A stretch of DNA of 21,183 bases from an uncultured Prevotella sp. (GTDB lineage Bacteria; Bacteroidota; Bacteroidia; Bacteroidales; Bacteroidaceae). The notes below the pieces were generated by a model. It did not search any database. It was not told the DNA's origin and saw nothing but the letters and a program-made list of their open reading frames with translations. Numbering within the stretch: the first letter of the stretch is position 1; the number at the start of each line of letters is the position of its first letter. The translations under genes were made by a program, and so were the position numbers. Shown one piece after another: positions 8,003 to 16,350 of this stretch. The stretch lies in contig CAKQSF010000026.1 of the NCBI GenBank assembly GCA_934272845.1, positions 1-21,183 of the forward strand, given 5' to 3'.

Positions 8003-10918
8003 TTATTTGTAGGCTGGGAAGATATCATCTAACGTAAGACGGTGAATGGTGCCGAGTTTACGTAGTGATTGCATATCTAGTTCTTTCTCATCGCCAAGGA
8101 TAAGGTACTTCATCGGCTTGCCTTTGATGTACTTTTGCTCAAAGTTCGCAAGGTCTTTCAGCGTCAATGTCGGTATCTTCTCGAAGTAAAGGCGGTTGAT
8201 GTCGTAGTCGATACCTGCATCTTTTGCGGTGTAATATGCGTAGAACACTGCAGCGTTCTTGGTCCTTTGTGCCGCAATACTCTTCATAATGCTGTTCTTT
8301 GCGGTGTTGAAGAGAGTCTGAGACTGTGGCAATGTGTCGGTAATCTCTTTGAAAGTATTGATGCAGTCCATCATCTTGTCGTTCTGAGATATGATGTGTT
8401 GCAGGTAATACTCACTCTCATTCTTCCTCATTGGTGATACGTATGCGGCGGAAGCGTTGTACGCTAACCCTCTTGCCTCACGCAGTTCCTGGAAGACTAT
8501 GGCGTTCATTGAGCCGCCAAAGTATTCGTTGAACAGTTTTATTACAGGCTTTTGCTCTATGCTTACAGGCGTCTTGGCGTTGTGAATCATGCGCATATAG
8601 ATGTTCTTCGCGCTGTAAGGAGCGATGAATATCTCAGTGCTGTCGGTGCGAAGTGTTTCGTATGGCTTGTTCACAGGTACGTCAGCAGGGTGCTTTGACG
8701 TGTGGTGACACTTGCTAATGATGCCCTTCAACTGCTTCATGTCGGCAGGTCCCCAGTACAGAATGTCGTGCTTCATGTTGAAAAGACCATTCAACAGTTG
8801 CGTGTACACGGCAGGATTGGTGTCGCGAAGCATTGCTGGTGTAGGCTGATTGGTCTTCATATTCTTGGCACCATACAGTCCGTAGGTTACGAGATTGCCG
8901 TAACACTGACTTTGGTTGGTACGAATCTCCATGCGACTCTTTTGCACTTGCCCTATGTATTTGCTGTAAACGGCAGTGTCGGGCTGTATGTTATGCATGA
9001 AATCGTCAAGTAGTTTGACGGCTTTCTCCATGTTTTCTTGCAGTCCGCTGACTGAAACCGAGAGATTTTTGTCGTTTACGGTGATGTTATAAGAGCATGC
9101 TATGTCGTAGAACTCGCGCATAATCTGCTCTGGAGTTTTAGTCTTCGTGCCGAAAAGGTCGGTTAAGTCAGACGCAATGTCGTAGTTGTTGTCTGCCTCA
9201 TAGCCAAAGTTGAAGCGGTATTCGAGTTTGAAACGCTCATCCGTTTCGTTCTTTTTATAGACTATATCCAGTCCGTTCTTTGTCTTATCGAACGTCAATT
9301 CCTTGTTAAAGTCAACGAACTCGGGCTGTATAGGCTCCACTTCCATCTTCTCATAGTCGGCAAGATACTGGCTCTTCAGGTCACGATTGCTTGGAATAGC
9401 GGTAATGGCAGGTTTGTCAATCTTCACTATTGTAGTATCTTCTCCTTTGCGTTTGTAGGCGCAGACGTATCCGTTTGTGAGGTGTTCGTTAGCCCATTTC
9501 ACTATGTCTGCCTTCGTAAGACGGTCTAATCTGTCCAATTTCTCTACCTGTTGTTGCCACGGTCTGCCCAAGATGTAGGCGTCAACCATGGTCGAAACAC
9601 GTGAACGGTTGTTGTCAAGACTATTCAGTTCTGCTAATTTCTCGTTGAGAACGATGCTGTGAATGAGTTTCTCGTCCCAGTCACCACGCTTTATCTTGTC
9701 CACTTCCGCAAGCAGAAGAGCGCGTACTTCCTCCAATGTCTGTCCCTCGTTAGGCGTACCTTCCAGCATGAAGATGCTGTAATCCTTCAAGTCCCAGATG
9801 CCAGACGTTGCGCCAAGAACCTTCATTTTAAGGTTTAAATCAAGGTCTATCATGCCTACTTCGCTGTTAGAGAGCAGCAAGTCGACCATGGTTATGGTAT
9901 CATTCTGTAATGATGCCGCACCATTAAGTCGCCATCCCAGCAGCAAGTGTTCCGTCTCATTGCCGAGAACGGTAGTGTCCTTTGGCTCAGTCAGTACTCT
10001 TTGTGGTTCAAAGGTACGTGGTTTGGCGTTCGTTCCAGGCTTCCAAGAGCCGAAATAGCGGTCTATCAGGGCTATTGTTTCATCGGGATTGATGTCGCCA
10101 GCCATACAGATAGCCACGTTATTAGGCACATAATACTTCTTAAAGTAGTTGCGAATGTTCACCTGTGATGGGTTCTTCAGGTGCTCCTGAGTGCCTAATG
10201 TGGTCTGCGTTCCGTAAGAATGAGTAGGGAAAAGACACTTTAGCAGTGCCTCCGTAGACTTTCTTCCGTCCTTAGTCAGCGAGATATTCTTCTCCTCATA
10301 CACCGCTTCTAGTTCGGTATGAAAGCCTCTCATCACCATGTTCTGGAACCTGTCGCTCTGCACCATGCACCATCTCTCAATCTCGTTAGCAGGCAAGTCT
10401 TCTACGTAACAAGTGACATCGTAAGACGTATAGGCGTTAGTACCCTCGCTACCGATGATAGACATCATCTTGTCATATTCATTCGGTATGTTAAACTGTG
10501 CTGCAATCTGCGATACAGAGTCTATTTCGTGGTACTTAGCCTTACGCTCCTGTGGGTCAGTCAGTTTGCGATACTCTTCGTATAGGTTGCTTATTTTGTC
10601 GAGATATGGCTTTTCTTTTGCATAATCTGTAGTGCCAAAGCGTTGTGAACCCTTAAACATAAGGTGCTCCAAGTAGTGCGCCAGTCCCGTGGTCTCAGCA
10701 GGATCGTTCTTTGAACCAGTGTTAACAGCGATATGAGCCGTAACCCTTGGCTGCTGTTTGTTGACCGATATATACACCTTTAGCCCATTGTTAAGGGTGT
10801 AGATACGCGTTTGCATGGGGTCGTTCTTCACGCTTTCGTAACTGTAAGTCTTAGCCTTCACCGTAAAGCAGAGGCAGGACAGACATGCTATATATATAAT
10901 AAGGTGTAGTTTTTTCAT
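8003..10918 (-). CDS. M16 family zinc metallopeptidase (pitrilysin/insulinase-like), exported
   Basis: This 971-residue protein has a signal peptide (hydrophobic 6-19, probable cleavage after VKA at 20-22) and the inverted zinc motif HxxEH of clan ME: His81, Glu84 and His85 in HYLEHLMFKG. The third ligand should be a Glu in the acidic helix around 202-209 (TELEAVYEEK). That is more distant than usual because of an insertion near 100-150. Two M16 catalytic-type halves (about 35-270 and 560-750) plus inactive C-terminal domains give the long single-chain form. The second half has lost HxxEH, which is normal for the family. It probably degrades peptides in the periplasm. It lies 52 bp after the DUF4954 gene, and its start codon directly follows a duplicated 22-bp sequence. 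The natural substrate is unknown. Confidence 0.93.
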   Translation of the reverse strand: MKKLHLIIYIACLSCLCFTVKAKTYSYESVKNDPMQTRIYTLNNGLKVYISVNKQQPRVTAHIAVNTGSKNDPAETTGLAHYLEHLMFKGSQRFGTTDYAKEKPYLDKISNLYEEYRKLTDPQERKAKYHEIDSVSQIAAQFNIPNEYDKMMSIIGSEGTNAYTSYDVTCYVEDLPANEIERWCMVQSDRFQNMVMRGFHTELEAVYEEKNISLTKDGRKSTEALLKCLFPTHSYGTQTTLGTQEHLKNPSQVNIRNYFKKYYVPNNVAICMAGDINPDETIALIDRYFGSWKPGTNAKPRTFEPQRVLTEPKDTTVLGNETEHLLLGWRLNGAASLQNDTITMVDLLLSNSEVGMIDLDLNLKMKVLGATSGIWDLKDYSIFMLEGTPNEGQTLEEVRALLLAEVDKIKRGDWDEKLIHSIVLNEKLAELNSLDNNRSRVSTMVDAYILGRPWQQQVEKLDRLDRLTKADIVKWANEHLTNGYVCAYKRKGEDTTIVKIDKPAITAIPSNRDLKSQYLADYEKMEVEPIQPEFVDFNKELTFDKTKNGLDIVYKKNETDERFKLEYRFNFGYEADNNYDIASDLTDLFGTKTKTPEQIMREFYDIACSYNITVNDKNLSVSVSGLQENMEKAVKLLDDFMHNIQPDTAVYSKYIGQVQKSRMEIRTNQSQCYGNLVTYGLYGAKNMKTNQPTPAMLRDTNPAVYTQLLNGLFNMKHDILYWGPADMKQLKGIISKCHHTSKHPADVPVNKPYETLRTDSTEIFIAPYSAKNIYMRMIHNAKTPVSIEQKPVIKLFNEYFGGSMNAIVFQELREARGLAYNASAAYVSPMRKNESEYYLQHIISQNDKMMDCINTFKEITDTLPQSQTLFNTAKNSIMKSIAAQRTKNAAVFYAYYTAKDAGIDYDINRLYFEKIPTLTLKDLANFEQKYIKGKPMKYLILGDEKELDMQSLRKLGTIHRLTLDDIFPAYK

Positions 10919-10962
10919 TGTAATCGTTCGTGCAACTCGCTGTAATCATTCGTGCAACTTAT
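10919..10962. repeat. Two tandem 22-bp units in the M16 leader
   Basis: TGTAATCGTTCGTGCAACTC (10919-) and TGTAATCATTCGTGCAACTT (10941-) are consecutive 22-bp units with 18 of 22 bases identical. They fill the gap between the DUF4954 stop and the M16 start codon, so the M16 ribosome-binding region lies inside the repeat. The TGTAATC half-site and the 22-bp period also occur in the arrays at 443-534 and 16240-16325. The remainder of the unit differs. Confidence 0.7.
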
Positions 10963-10970
10963 TGCGATTC

Positions 10971-12548
10971 TTAGTGTAACCCTTCGATAAACTCCGTTAT
11001 TTGCTCGTCGCTCACATCGCCCATGTCATACTCTCGCTCTGCATCCTTGCGTATAGCGTTGAGCCATTCCTCATGTGCTACAGTGCTTTCTGCTTCGTTT
11101 TCCGAGAAGCCTTTCCATTGTTCGTAACTCTCGTGAATATCGTTGAAGCGTTCTTCCAGTGTCTTTATGTTACAGATGTCACCGTTAGTGATGTCCTCTT
11201 TTAACTGTTCCAGAGCGTCAGTAGGGCTCAATAGTCCAAGAAGGTCAATCCAATTGCTCGTGCTATTGGCGTTTCCGTACATTCGAAGAGCCAAGTCGTA
11301 GTACTCAAGACCGTGCTGTAAGGCAGATGCCTTTATGTGGAAACCATCTCCCTCGTACTCTTCAGCGTCATATCCTTGTTCTTCTTCCAGTTTCTCCAGA
11401 TACTTTATACCATTCTTTACGCGCTCTATAACGTAAGGAGAAAGCCAGTCGAAGGTTATCAGTGATAGTCTTCCGTTCACGGGTCGTTTGTCTCTCTTAG
11501 GCCATTTCATAACGTCGCGGTATGTGCCTACTGTGCAAAGGTTGCGTCCGGGGACCACATACGTATCTCTACCATCTGCTATTACGTATGAGAACGGTAA
11601 CATACTGGTATCAGGGTGCGATTGTATTTTGCCCATGGCCATAGAGAATGCGCCTATTGTTGCTGGCCAAAGTATGTGTGCTCCGCTTGCAGTCTTTGCT
11701 CCACGCTCCATTGTTCCGTAGTGAATAGGTCCCATTTTGTAGGCATGGTTAGAGAAGTTCGTAGCCGAACCGGCATTGTAAAACGAGTATTCACCGCCTA
11801 TTAGTAGTGATGCTTTGTGGTGACTAACGCTGAATGGTCCACAGAAAGCGGCACAACTCTCACCGTTGTCCATGTGTGAGTTGGCGAAAAATAATGAGTT
11901 CTCTGCCGTAAAGCCACGTCCGATGTGACATGCTTCTCCCACGAAAGTATCGTAAATGCGTGCGCCATCAATGATAGTAGCCCCTGCTTGAGCCACAACG
12001 TTCTCCATTATCACGTCGTCACCGATGTATATAGAAGCCTCAGGTGTTGGTGTTAGGGTGCAATCAATAAGGCGTGAGGCACCGCACAGTTCACATTCAT
12101 CACCTATCATGACATTTGTCAGTTCGCGACAGTCTGTTATTGTCACGTTATTGCCGATGGTGGTACACTGTGGTTTGTTGGCTTCCGTATAGTCTGTAAC
12201 CATCTTTCTGATGGCTTTGAAGAGCGGTTCATCGTCCTGTGCCAGCATCATAAGAGCCGCCAACTGTGATGTAAGGCGACTGAACAATACCACGTTGCCA
12301 TCACCTGCCTCGTTTTTTACGCTGATAAGGTTGTTCTCCCCGTATGTTGCTCCATCGGTAGTACGTATAGTTCCCACGTTCTCCATGCGCACATTCTTTC
12401 CTATGCGTATCTCTCCGTCAAAGCGAACGTTGTATATATTATCAGTAACGAACTCTTCGTCTACCAACACTTGCTGCCAGTCAGCGCATCGGCAACCGCT
12501 ATCTCTGAGTTCGGTAATCTCGTTAATGGTAAGGTTTCTATATGCCAT
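10971..12548 (-). CDS. DUF4954 family protein, left-handed beta-helix (hexapeptide) fold
   Basis: I recognise this 525-residue protein as the DUF4954 family of Bacteroidota, which has no assigned function. The N-terminal stretch MAYRNLTINEITELRDSGCR is typical. Residues about 45-330 carry many imperfect hexapeptide-like turns (for example IRIGKNVRMENV, VTITDCRELTNVMIGDECEL, MENVVAQAGATIIDGARI). These suggest a parallel beta-helix like that of sugar-nucleotide or acyl transferases. The C-terminal third is acidic and helical (KYLEKLEEEQGYDAEEYEGD, ending in YDMGDVSDEQITEFIEGLH). No signal peptide is seen, so it should be cytoplasmic. It follows hflX by 39 bp and precedes the M16 gene by 52 bp, so the three may be co-transcribed. 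A sugar- or nucleotide-related enzymatic role is only a guess from the fold. Confidence 0.8.
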   Translation of the reverse strand: MAYRNLTINEITELRDSGCRCADWQQVLVDEEFVTDNIYNVRFDGEIRIGKNVRMENVGTIRTTDGATYGENNLISVKNEAGDGNVVLFSRLTSQLAALMMLAQDDEPLFKAIRKMVTDYTEANKPQCTTIGNNVTITDCRELTNVMIGDECELCGASRLIDCTLTPTPEASIYIGDDVIMENVVAQAGATIIDGARIYDTFVGEACHIGRGFTAENSLFFANSHMDNGESCAAFCGPFSVSHHKASLLIGGEYSFYNAGSATNFSNHAYKMGPIHYGTMERGAKTASGAHILWPATIGAFSMAMGKIQSHPDTSMLPFSYVIADGRDTYVVPGRNLCTVGTYRDVMKWPKRDKRPVNGRLSLITFDWLSPYVIERVKNGIKYLEKLEEEQGYDAEEYEGDGFHIKASALQHGLEYYDLALRMYGNANSTSNWIDLLGLLSPTDALEQLKEDITNGDICNIKTLEERFNDIHESYEQWKGFSENEAESTVAHEEWLNAIRKDAEREYDMGDVSDEQITEFIEGLH

Positions 12549-12567
12549 GGTGGTGTATGAATTGTGA

Positions 12568-12587
12568 ATAATGAATTATGAATTAAC
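12568..12587. repeat. Solo copy of the AT-rich ATTATGAATTATG repeat
   Basis: ATAATGAATTATGAATTAAC here is 19/20 identical to 14085-14104. This copy directly abuts the hflX stop codon, and the other copy overlaps the recG stop codon. It fills more than half of the hflX-DUF4954 gap. Confidence 0.6.
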
Positions 12588-13877
12588 TTATTCCTCCTCT
12601 GGCATTGTCCACAGGAAGTCGTTGTAAGGATATTTCTGCACGTGTAACTCGCGTACTTTCTTATATATAGTATCGCGAAATTCGTCGAGGTTAAGTTTCT
12701 CTCGTGCGGAGATAAAGAGGCAATCGCCCTGTAACTTTGCCATCCAGGTGCGTTTAAGATTCTCCAGTGACACTTCGTTTTTCTTTACTGGTGTTAGGTC
12801 ATCCTCCTCTTTCTCGTCCCAACGGTATGCATCGATTTTGTTAAAGACAATCAATGATGGTTTGTCTGCGCAGCCAAGGTCGGCAAGAGTCTTCTGAACC
12901 ACGTTGATTTGTTCCTCAAAATCAGGGTGTGAGATGTCGACAACGTGTAGCAATAGGTCTGCCTCTCGCGTTTCGTCGAGTGTAGATTTAAACGAATCAA
13001 CAAGGTCAGTAGGCAGTTTACGTATAAATCCTACGGTGTCAGCAAGCAGGAAAGGCAGGTTTTCAATCACCACCTTACGTACGGTAGTGTCGAGAGTAGC
13101 GAAGAGTTTGTTCTCAGCGAACACCTCGCTCTTTGCAAGAAGGTTCATGATGGTAGACTTGCCAACGTTGGTATAGCCTACGAGAGCCACACGAATCAGT
13201 CTGCCGCGGTTCTTTCTTTGCGTTGTTTTCTGTTTGTCAATCTCAGCAAGTCGCTCCTTGAGTAGTGACATTCTGCCGAGGATTATACGGCGGTCCATTT
13301 CCAACTGTGTCTCACCAGGACCACGAAGACCCACTGAGCCTTTGCCACCGCCACTACCAGAGCCACCACCCTGACGTTCAAGGTGAGTCCACAAGCGTTG
13401 CAGGCGTGGAAGCATATAGCGATATTGTGCCAGTTCCACCTGCGTCTTGGCGTTAGCAGTCTGCGCACGCATGGCGAATATATCAAGTATAAGGCTGGTG
13501 CGGTCAAGAATTTTCACCTTCAGTTCAGCCTCAATGTTACGTATTTGTTTAGCAGACAGTTCGTCATCGAAGATTACCATGCCGATAGGTTGCCATGGAG
13601 TGCCATCGGGATGAATCTCCTCATTGTCTGCCCTCTCCTCACAGTCCTTGATGTAAGCGGCAATTTCCTCCAACTTACCTTTACCAACGTATGTTACGCT
13701 GCTTGGACCATTAACCTTTTGAGTAAATCTCTTAACGGTAACAGCCCCTGCTGTGTCTGCAAGAAACTCCAGTTCGTCGAGGTATTCGTTAGTTTTAGCC
13801 TCGCTCTGTTGTGGTGTAATGAGGCCAACGAGTACCGCTGTTTCTATTTTTGCTTCTGATATTACAAATTCCTTCAT
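12588..13877 (-). CDS. hflX: GTPase HflX
   Basis: This 429-residue ribosome-associated GTPase splits or rescues stalled ribosomes under stress in characterised bacteria. The HflX N-terminal domain (about 10-165) is followed by a glycine-rich linker (170-182), then RGPGETQLEMDRR (185-197) and a coiled helix. The G domain has G1 GYTNVGKST (234-242), G3 DTVGF (280-284), G4 NKID (346-349) and G5 SA (390-391). The FATLDTT switch I segment is near 259-265. The length is normal. The start ATG is supported by a Bacteroides-type promoter 28-59 nt upstream, so hflX appears to begin its own transcript, with DUF4954 following 39 bp downstream. A 150-bp AT-rich repeat separates it from recG. Confidence 0.97.
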   Translation of the reverse strand: MKEFVISEAKIETAVLVGLITPQQSEAKTNEYLDELEFLADTAGAVTVKRFTQKVNGPSSVTYVGKGKLEEIAAYIKDCEERADNEEIHPDGTPWQPIGMVIFDDELSAKQIRNIEAELKVKILDRTSLILDIFAMRAQTANAKTQVELAQYRYMLPRLQRLWTHLERQGGGSGSGGGKGSVGLRGPGETQLEMDRRIILGRMSLLKERLAEIDKQKTTQRKNRGRLIRVALVGYTNVGKSTIMNLLAKSEVFAENKLFATLDTTVRKVVIENLPFLLADTVGFIRKLPTDLVDSFKSTLDETREADLLLHVVDISHPDFEEQINVVQKTLADLGCADKPSLIVFNKIDAYRWDEKEEDDLTPVKKNEVSLENLKRTWMAKLQGDCLFISAREKLNLDEFRDTIYKKVRELHVQKYPYNDFLWTMPEEE

Positions 13878-13904
13878 TCTGTTTTGTTCGTGTATATTAT
13901 GGTG

Positions 13905-13936
13905 CTAAGTTACAAAGAAAATCTGAAATGGGCAAA
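13905..13936 (-). promoter_or_regulatory. Promoter of hflX
   Basis: On the minus strand TTTG (13933-13936) is followed after 20 bp by TAACTTAG (13905-13912). The latter differs by one base from the TAnnTTTG -7 consensus. The spacing is canonical for Bacteroides promoters. It lies 28 nt upstream of the hflX ATG. Confidence 0.65.
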
Positions 13937-13939
13937 ATT

Positions 13940-14104
13940 AAATTCATAATTCATAATTCAAAATTCATAATGCATAATTAATAAATGAAAACTCGTATAA
14001 GGCAAAGCCCGATTATGAGTTATGCATTATGAATTATGCATTAATGAAAAGTCGTATATGGCGTAGCCTGATTATGCATTATGCATTATGAATTATGAAT
14101 TAAC
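13940..14104. repeat. AT-rich element: inverted ends around two 60-bp direct repeats
   Basis: Two consecutive units start at 13983 and 14043, a period of exactly 60 bp, with about 51 of 59 positions identical. Each has AATGAAAA, then a short GGC-AAG/GTA-GCC hairpin, then ATTATG-rich sequence. The outer ends are inverted versions of each other (AATTCATAATTCATAAT on the left, its complement on the right). The right end overlaps the recG stop codon. A solo copy of the end is at 12568-12587. Confidence 0.7.
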
Positions 14105-16196
14105 TAATTGCTGCCCAGTCCACGTTTCCTTTGCGTAGTTCGCGCAGTCTGTTCCATAGCATGGCGTTTTGGGGTGCGTCACATGTAGGGTCTGCGTCAA
14201 TTATCTTCTGCGCTTCGTCGCGTGCCAGTTGCACCAATTGTCCGTCGCGCGCTATATCTGCTATCTTAAGGTCGAAGGCAATGCCGCTCTGTTGCGTTCC
14301 TTCCAGGTCGCCAGGTCCTCGCAGTTTCAGGTCAGCCTCGGCTATACGGAAGCCATCGTTCGTCTCACACATTATGTCGAGTCTCTTCCTTGTCTCTGCG
14401 CTCAGTTCGTAGCCGCTCACCAATATGCAGTAAGACTGGTCGGCACCTCTACCCACGCGGCCGCGTAACTGGTGTAACTGTGACAGCCCAAAGCGTTGCG
14501 CCTCCATTATTACCATTACGCTGGCGTTAGGAACATTTACCCCTACCTCTATCACTGTTGTGGCAACCAGCATCTGCGTCTCTCCCTTTGCGAAACGTTG
14601 CATCTCTGCCTCCTTCTCTGCAGGTTTCATTTTGCCGTGTACCTTACTTAGTTTAAAGTCGGGAAACGCCTCCTGCATCTGTTGGAAACCATCCTCCAGG
14701 TTTTGTAAATCCATCTTCTCGCTCTCAGAGATTAGAGGGTATACAATGTAAACCTGTCGTCCTTTTGCCACCTCTCGGCGTATGCCGTTGTAGAGTGATG
14801 TCTTCTGTGTGTCGTAACGATGAATGGTCTGAATAGGTTTTCGGCCAGGGGGCAGTTCGTCGATAACGCTAACGTCGAGGTCACCGTATATTGTCATGGC
14901 GAGAGTTCGCGGTATCGGTGTGGCGGTCATGACGAGAATGTGTGGAGGATTGTCATTCTTCGCCCACAGTTTTGCTCTCTGCGCCACGCCAAAGCGGTGC
15001 TGCTCGTCAACGACAGCCAGTCCGAGATTGGCGAACTGCACCGTCTCCTCTATTACGGCATGTGTGCCCACCAGTATCTTTACGTCGCCAGACAGCAGTC
15101 CTGCCAGTACTTCCTTGCGACGTTTGCCTTTCACTATACCCGTGAGCAGTTCCACGCGTACGTCTAATCCCTCCAAGAACTCCTTGATGGTGGCAAGATG
15201 TTGCTCGGCAAGAATTTCCGTAGGAGCCATCATTACAGCCTGAAAGCCATTGTCCACGGCAATGAGCATCGCCATGAGTGCAACGAGGGTCTTGCCTGAA
15301 CCTACATCGCCTTGCACCAGACGGTTCATCTGTCGACCAGTGTTCATGTCACGTTTAATCTCGTGCATCACGCGTTTCTGCGCCCCAGTGAGTTCAAACT
15401 TCAGGTTGTTGTTATAGAAGTCCATGAATGCCTTGCCCACCTTTGGCAGATAATATCCACGGTATTTTCGACGGTTGTTGGCGGTATATCGAAGAATGTT
15501 AAGTTGCACGTAGAAGAGTTCCTCAAACTTTAGCCTCTCCCTTGCGTGCTGCATCTCGTACTGGCTATGCGGATAGTGCACCATGCGTATAGCCTCGTCA
15601 CGACTTACGAGGTGCAACGGCTTCGTGATGAAGTCGGGAAGCGTCTCGCGCAACGGTGGCAGTTTGCTGACAAGTCCCTTCGTTATGCGTTCCATCGTTC
15701 GCGAAGTGATGCCCGCTTTCTTCATGCGCTCCGTGGTGACGTAGTACGGTTGCATGCCCATCTCGTTAAGGTTCAGCGACTCAACATCGTCCATGTCGGG
15801 GTGAGTAATCTGAATGCGGTGGTTGAAGATAGTCGGTTTGCCGAAGACTATATACTCCTTACCTACGGGATGATTCTTTATCATGTATTGCACACTACTG
15901 AACCATACGAGGTCTATCACCCCAGTGCCGTCAGAGAAATGCCCCACGAGGCGTTTCTTCTTTATGCCCATGTCGAAGATTTCGTATGACAGTATGCGTC
16001 CCTTCATTTGCACGAAAGGCATGTCCGCTGTCAGTTCATTGATGCGGTACACCTTGCTGCGGTCAACATACTTGTAGGGGAAGTACTCCAGTAGGTCGCC
16101 CACGCTGCTGATACCCAACTCCTTAGTGAGTATCTGCTGCCTCTGAGGTCCAACGCCAGTAACGTATTTTATGTCTTGCTCAAGTATGTCTGCCAT
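14100..16196 (-). CDS. recG: ATP-dependent DNA helicase RecG
   Basis: This 698-residue branch-migration helicase processes stalled forks and Holliday junctions. The N-terminal wedge/OB domain covers about 1-240, including GVGPQRQQIL (14-23) and an OB strand region near 60-130. The helicase core has Walker A GDVGSGKT (296-303), the DEQH box (397-400), TATPIPRT (424-431) and, near the C-terminus, QLRGRVGRG and LRGPGDLEGTQQSG, which are characteristic of RecG. The length is usual for the family. The gene follows ispD by 154 bp, most of which is a 22-bp palindrome array. Its stop codon lies inside an AT-rich repeat. No convincing promoter consensus is visible directly upstream, so it may be read from the DJ-1/ispD promoter through the array or from an unrecognised start. 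Confidence 0.97.
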   Translation of the reverse strand: MADILEQDIKYVTGVGPQRQQILTKELGISSVGDLLEYFPYKYVDRSKVYRINELTADMPFVQMKGRILSYEIFDMGIKKKRLVGHFSDGTGVIDLVWFSSVQYMIKNHPVGKEYIVFGKPTIFNHRIQITHPDMDDVESLNLNEMGMQPYYVTTERMKKAGITSRTMERITKGLVSKLPPLRETLPDFITKPLHLVSRDEAIRMVHYPHSQYEMQHARERLKFEELFYVQLNILRYTANNRRKYRGYYLPKVGKAFMDFYNNNLKFELTGAQKRVMHEIKRDMNTGRQMNRLVQGDVGSGKTLVALMAMLIAVDNGFQAVMMAPTEILAEQHLATIKEFLEGLDVRVELLTGIVKGKRRKEVLAGLLSGDVKILVGTHAVIEETVQFANLGLAVVDEQHRFGVAQRAKLWAKNDNPPHILVMTATPIPRTLAMTIYGDLDVSVIDELPPGRKPIQTIHRYDTQKTSLYNGIRREVAKGRQVYIVYPLISESEKMDLQNLEDGFQQMQEAFPDFKLSKVHGKMKPAEKEAEMQRFAKGETQMLVATTVIEVGVNVPNASVMVIMEAQRFGLSQLHQLRGRVGRGADQSYCILVSGYELSAETRKRLDIMCETNDGFRIAEADLKLRGPGDLEGTQQSGIAFDLKIADIARDGQLVQLARDEAQKIIDADPTCDAPQNAMLWNRLRELRKGNVDWAAIS

Positions 16197-16230
16197 GAAG
16201 GTGATAAAAGTCAGTTTTGTGGTATAAAAT

Positions 16231-16325
16231 ATATCGCTCAGTAATCACTACCTGATTACATTGTAATTAGATAGTGATTACATTGTAATTTGGGCCTGAT
16301 TACAATGTAATTAGGGCCTAATTAC
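16231..16325. repeat. 22-bp-period palindrome array, locus B
   Basis: Cores of the form TGATTACA-N-TGTAATTA start at 16253, 16275 and 16297, exactly 22 bp apart. Partial cores sit in register at about 16231 and at 16319. The spacers are CTACC, GATAG, GGGCC and GGGCC. The array folds as two 41-nt hairpins (16241-16281 and 16285-16325), each with a 20-bp arm and a 1-nt turn. In each arm pair 17-18 of 20 bases match. It lies between ispD and recG and matches the array at 443-534. It may act as a terminator after ispD, a protein-binding array, or a REP-like element. Confidence 0.85.
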
Positions 16326-16350
16326 TTTTTGAATGTTTTTGACAATCTTT

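Noticed and set aside
16231..16325. CRISPR-like array
   Set aside because: The 22-bp units have only 5-bp similar spacers and palindromic cores. There are no variable spacers and no cas genes nearby.
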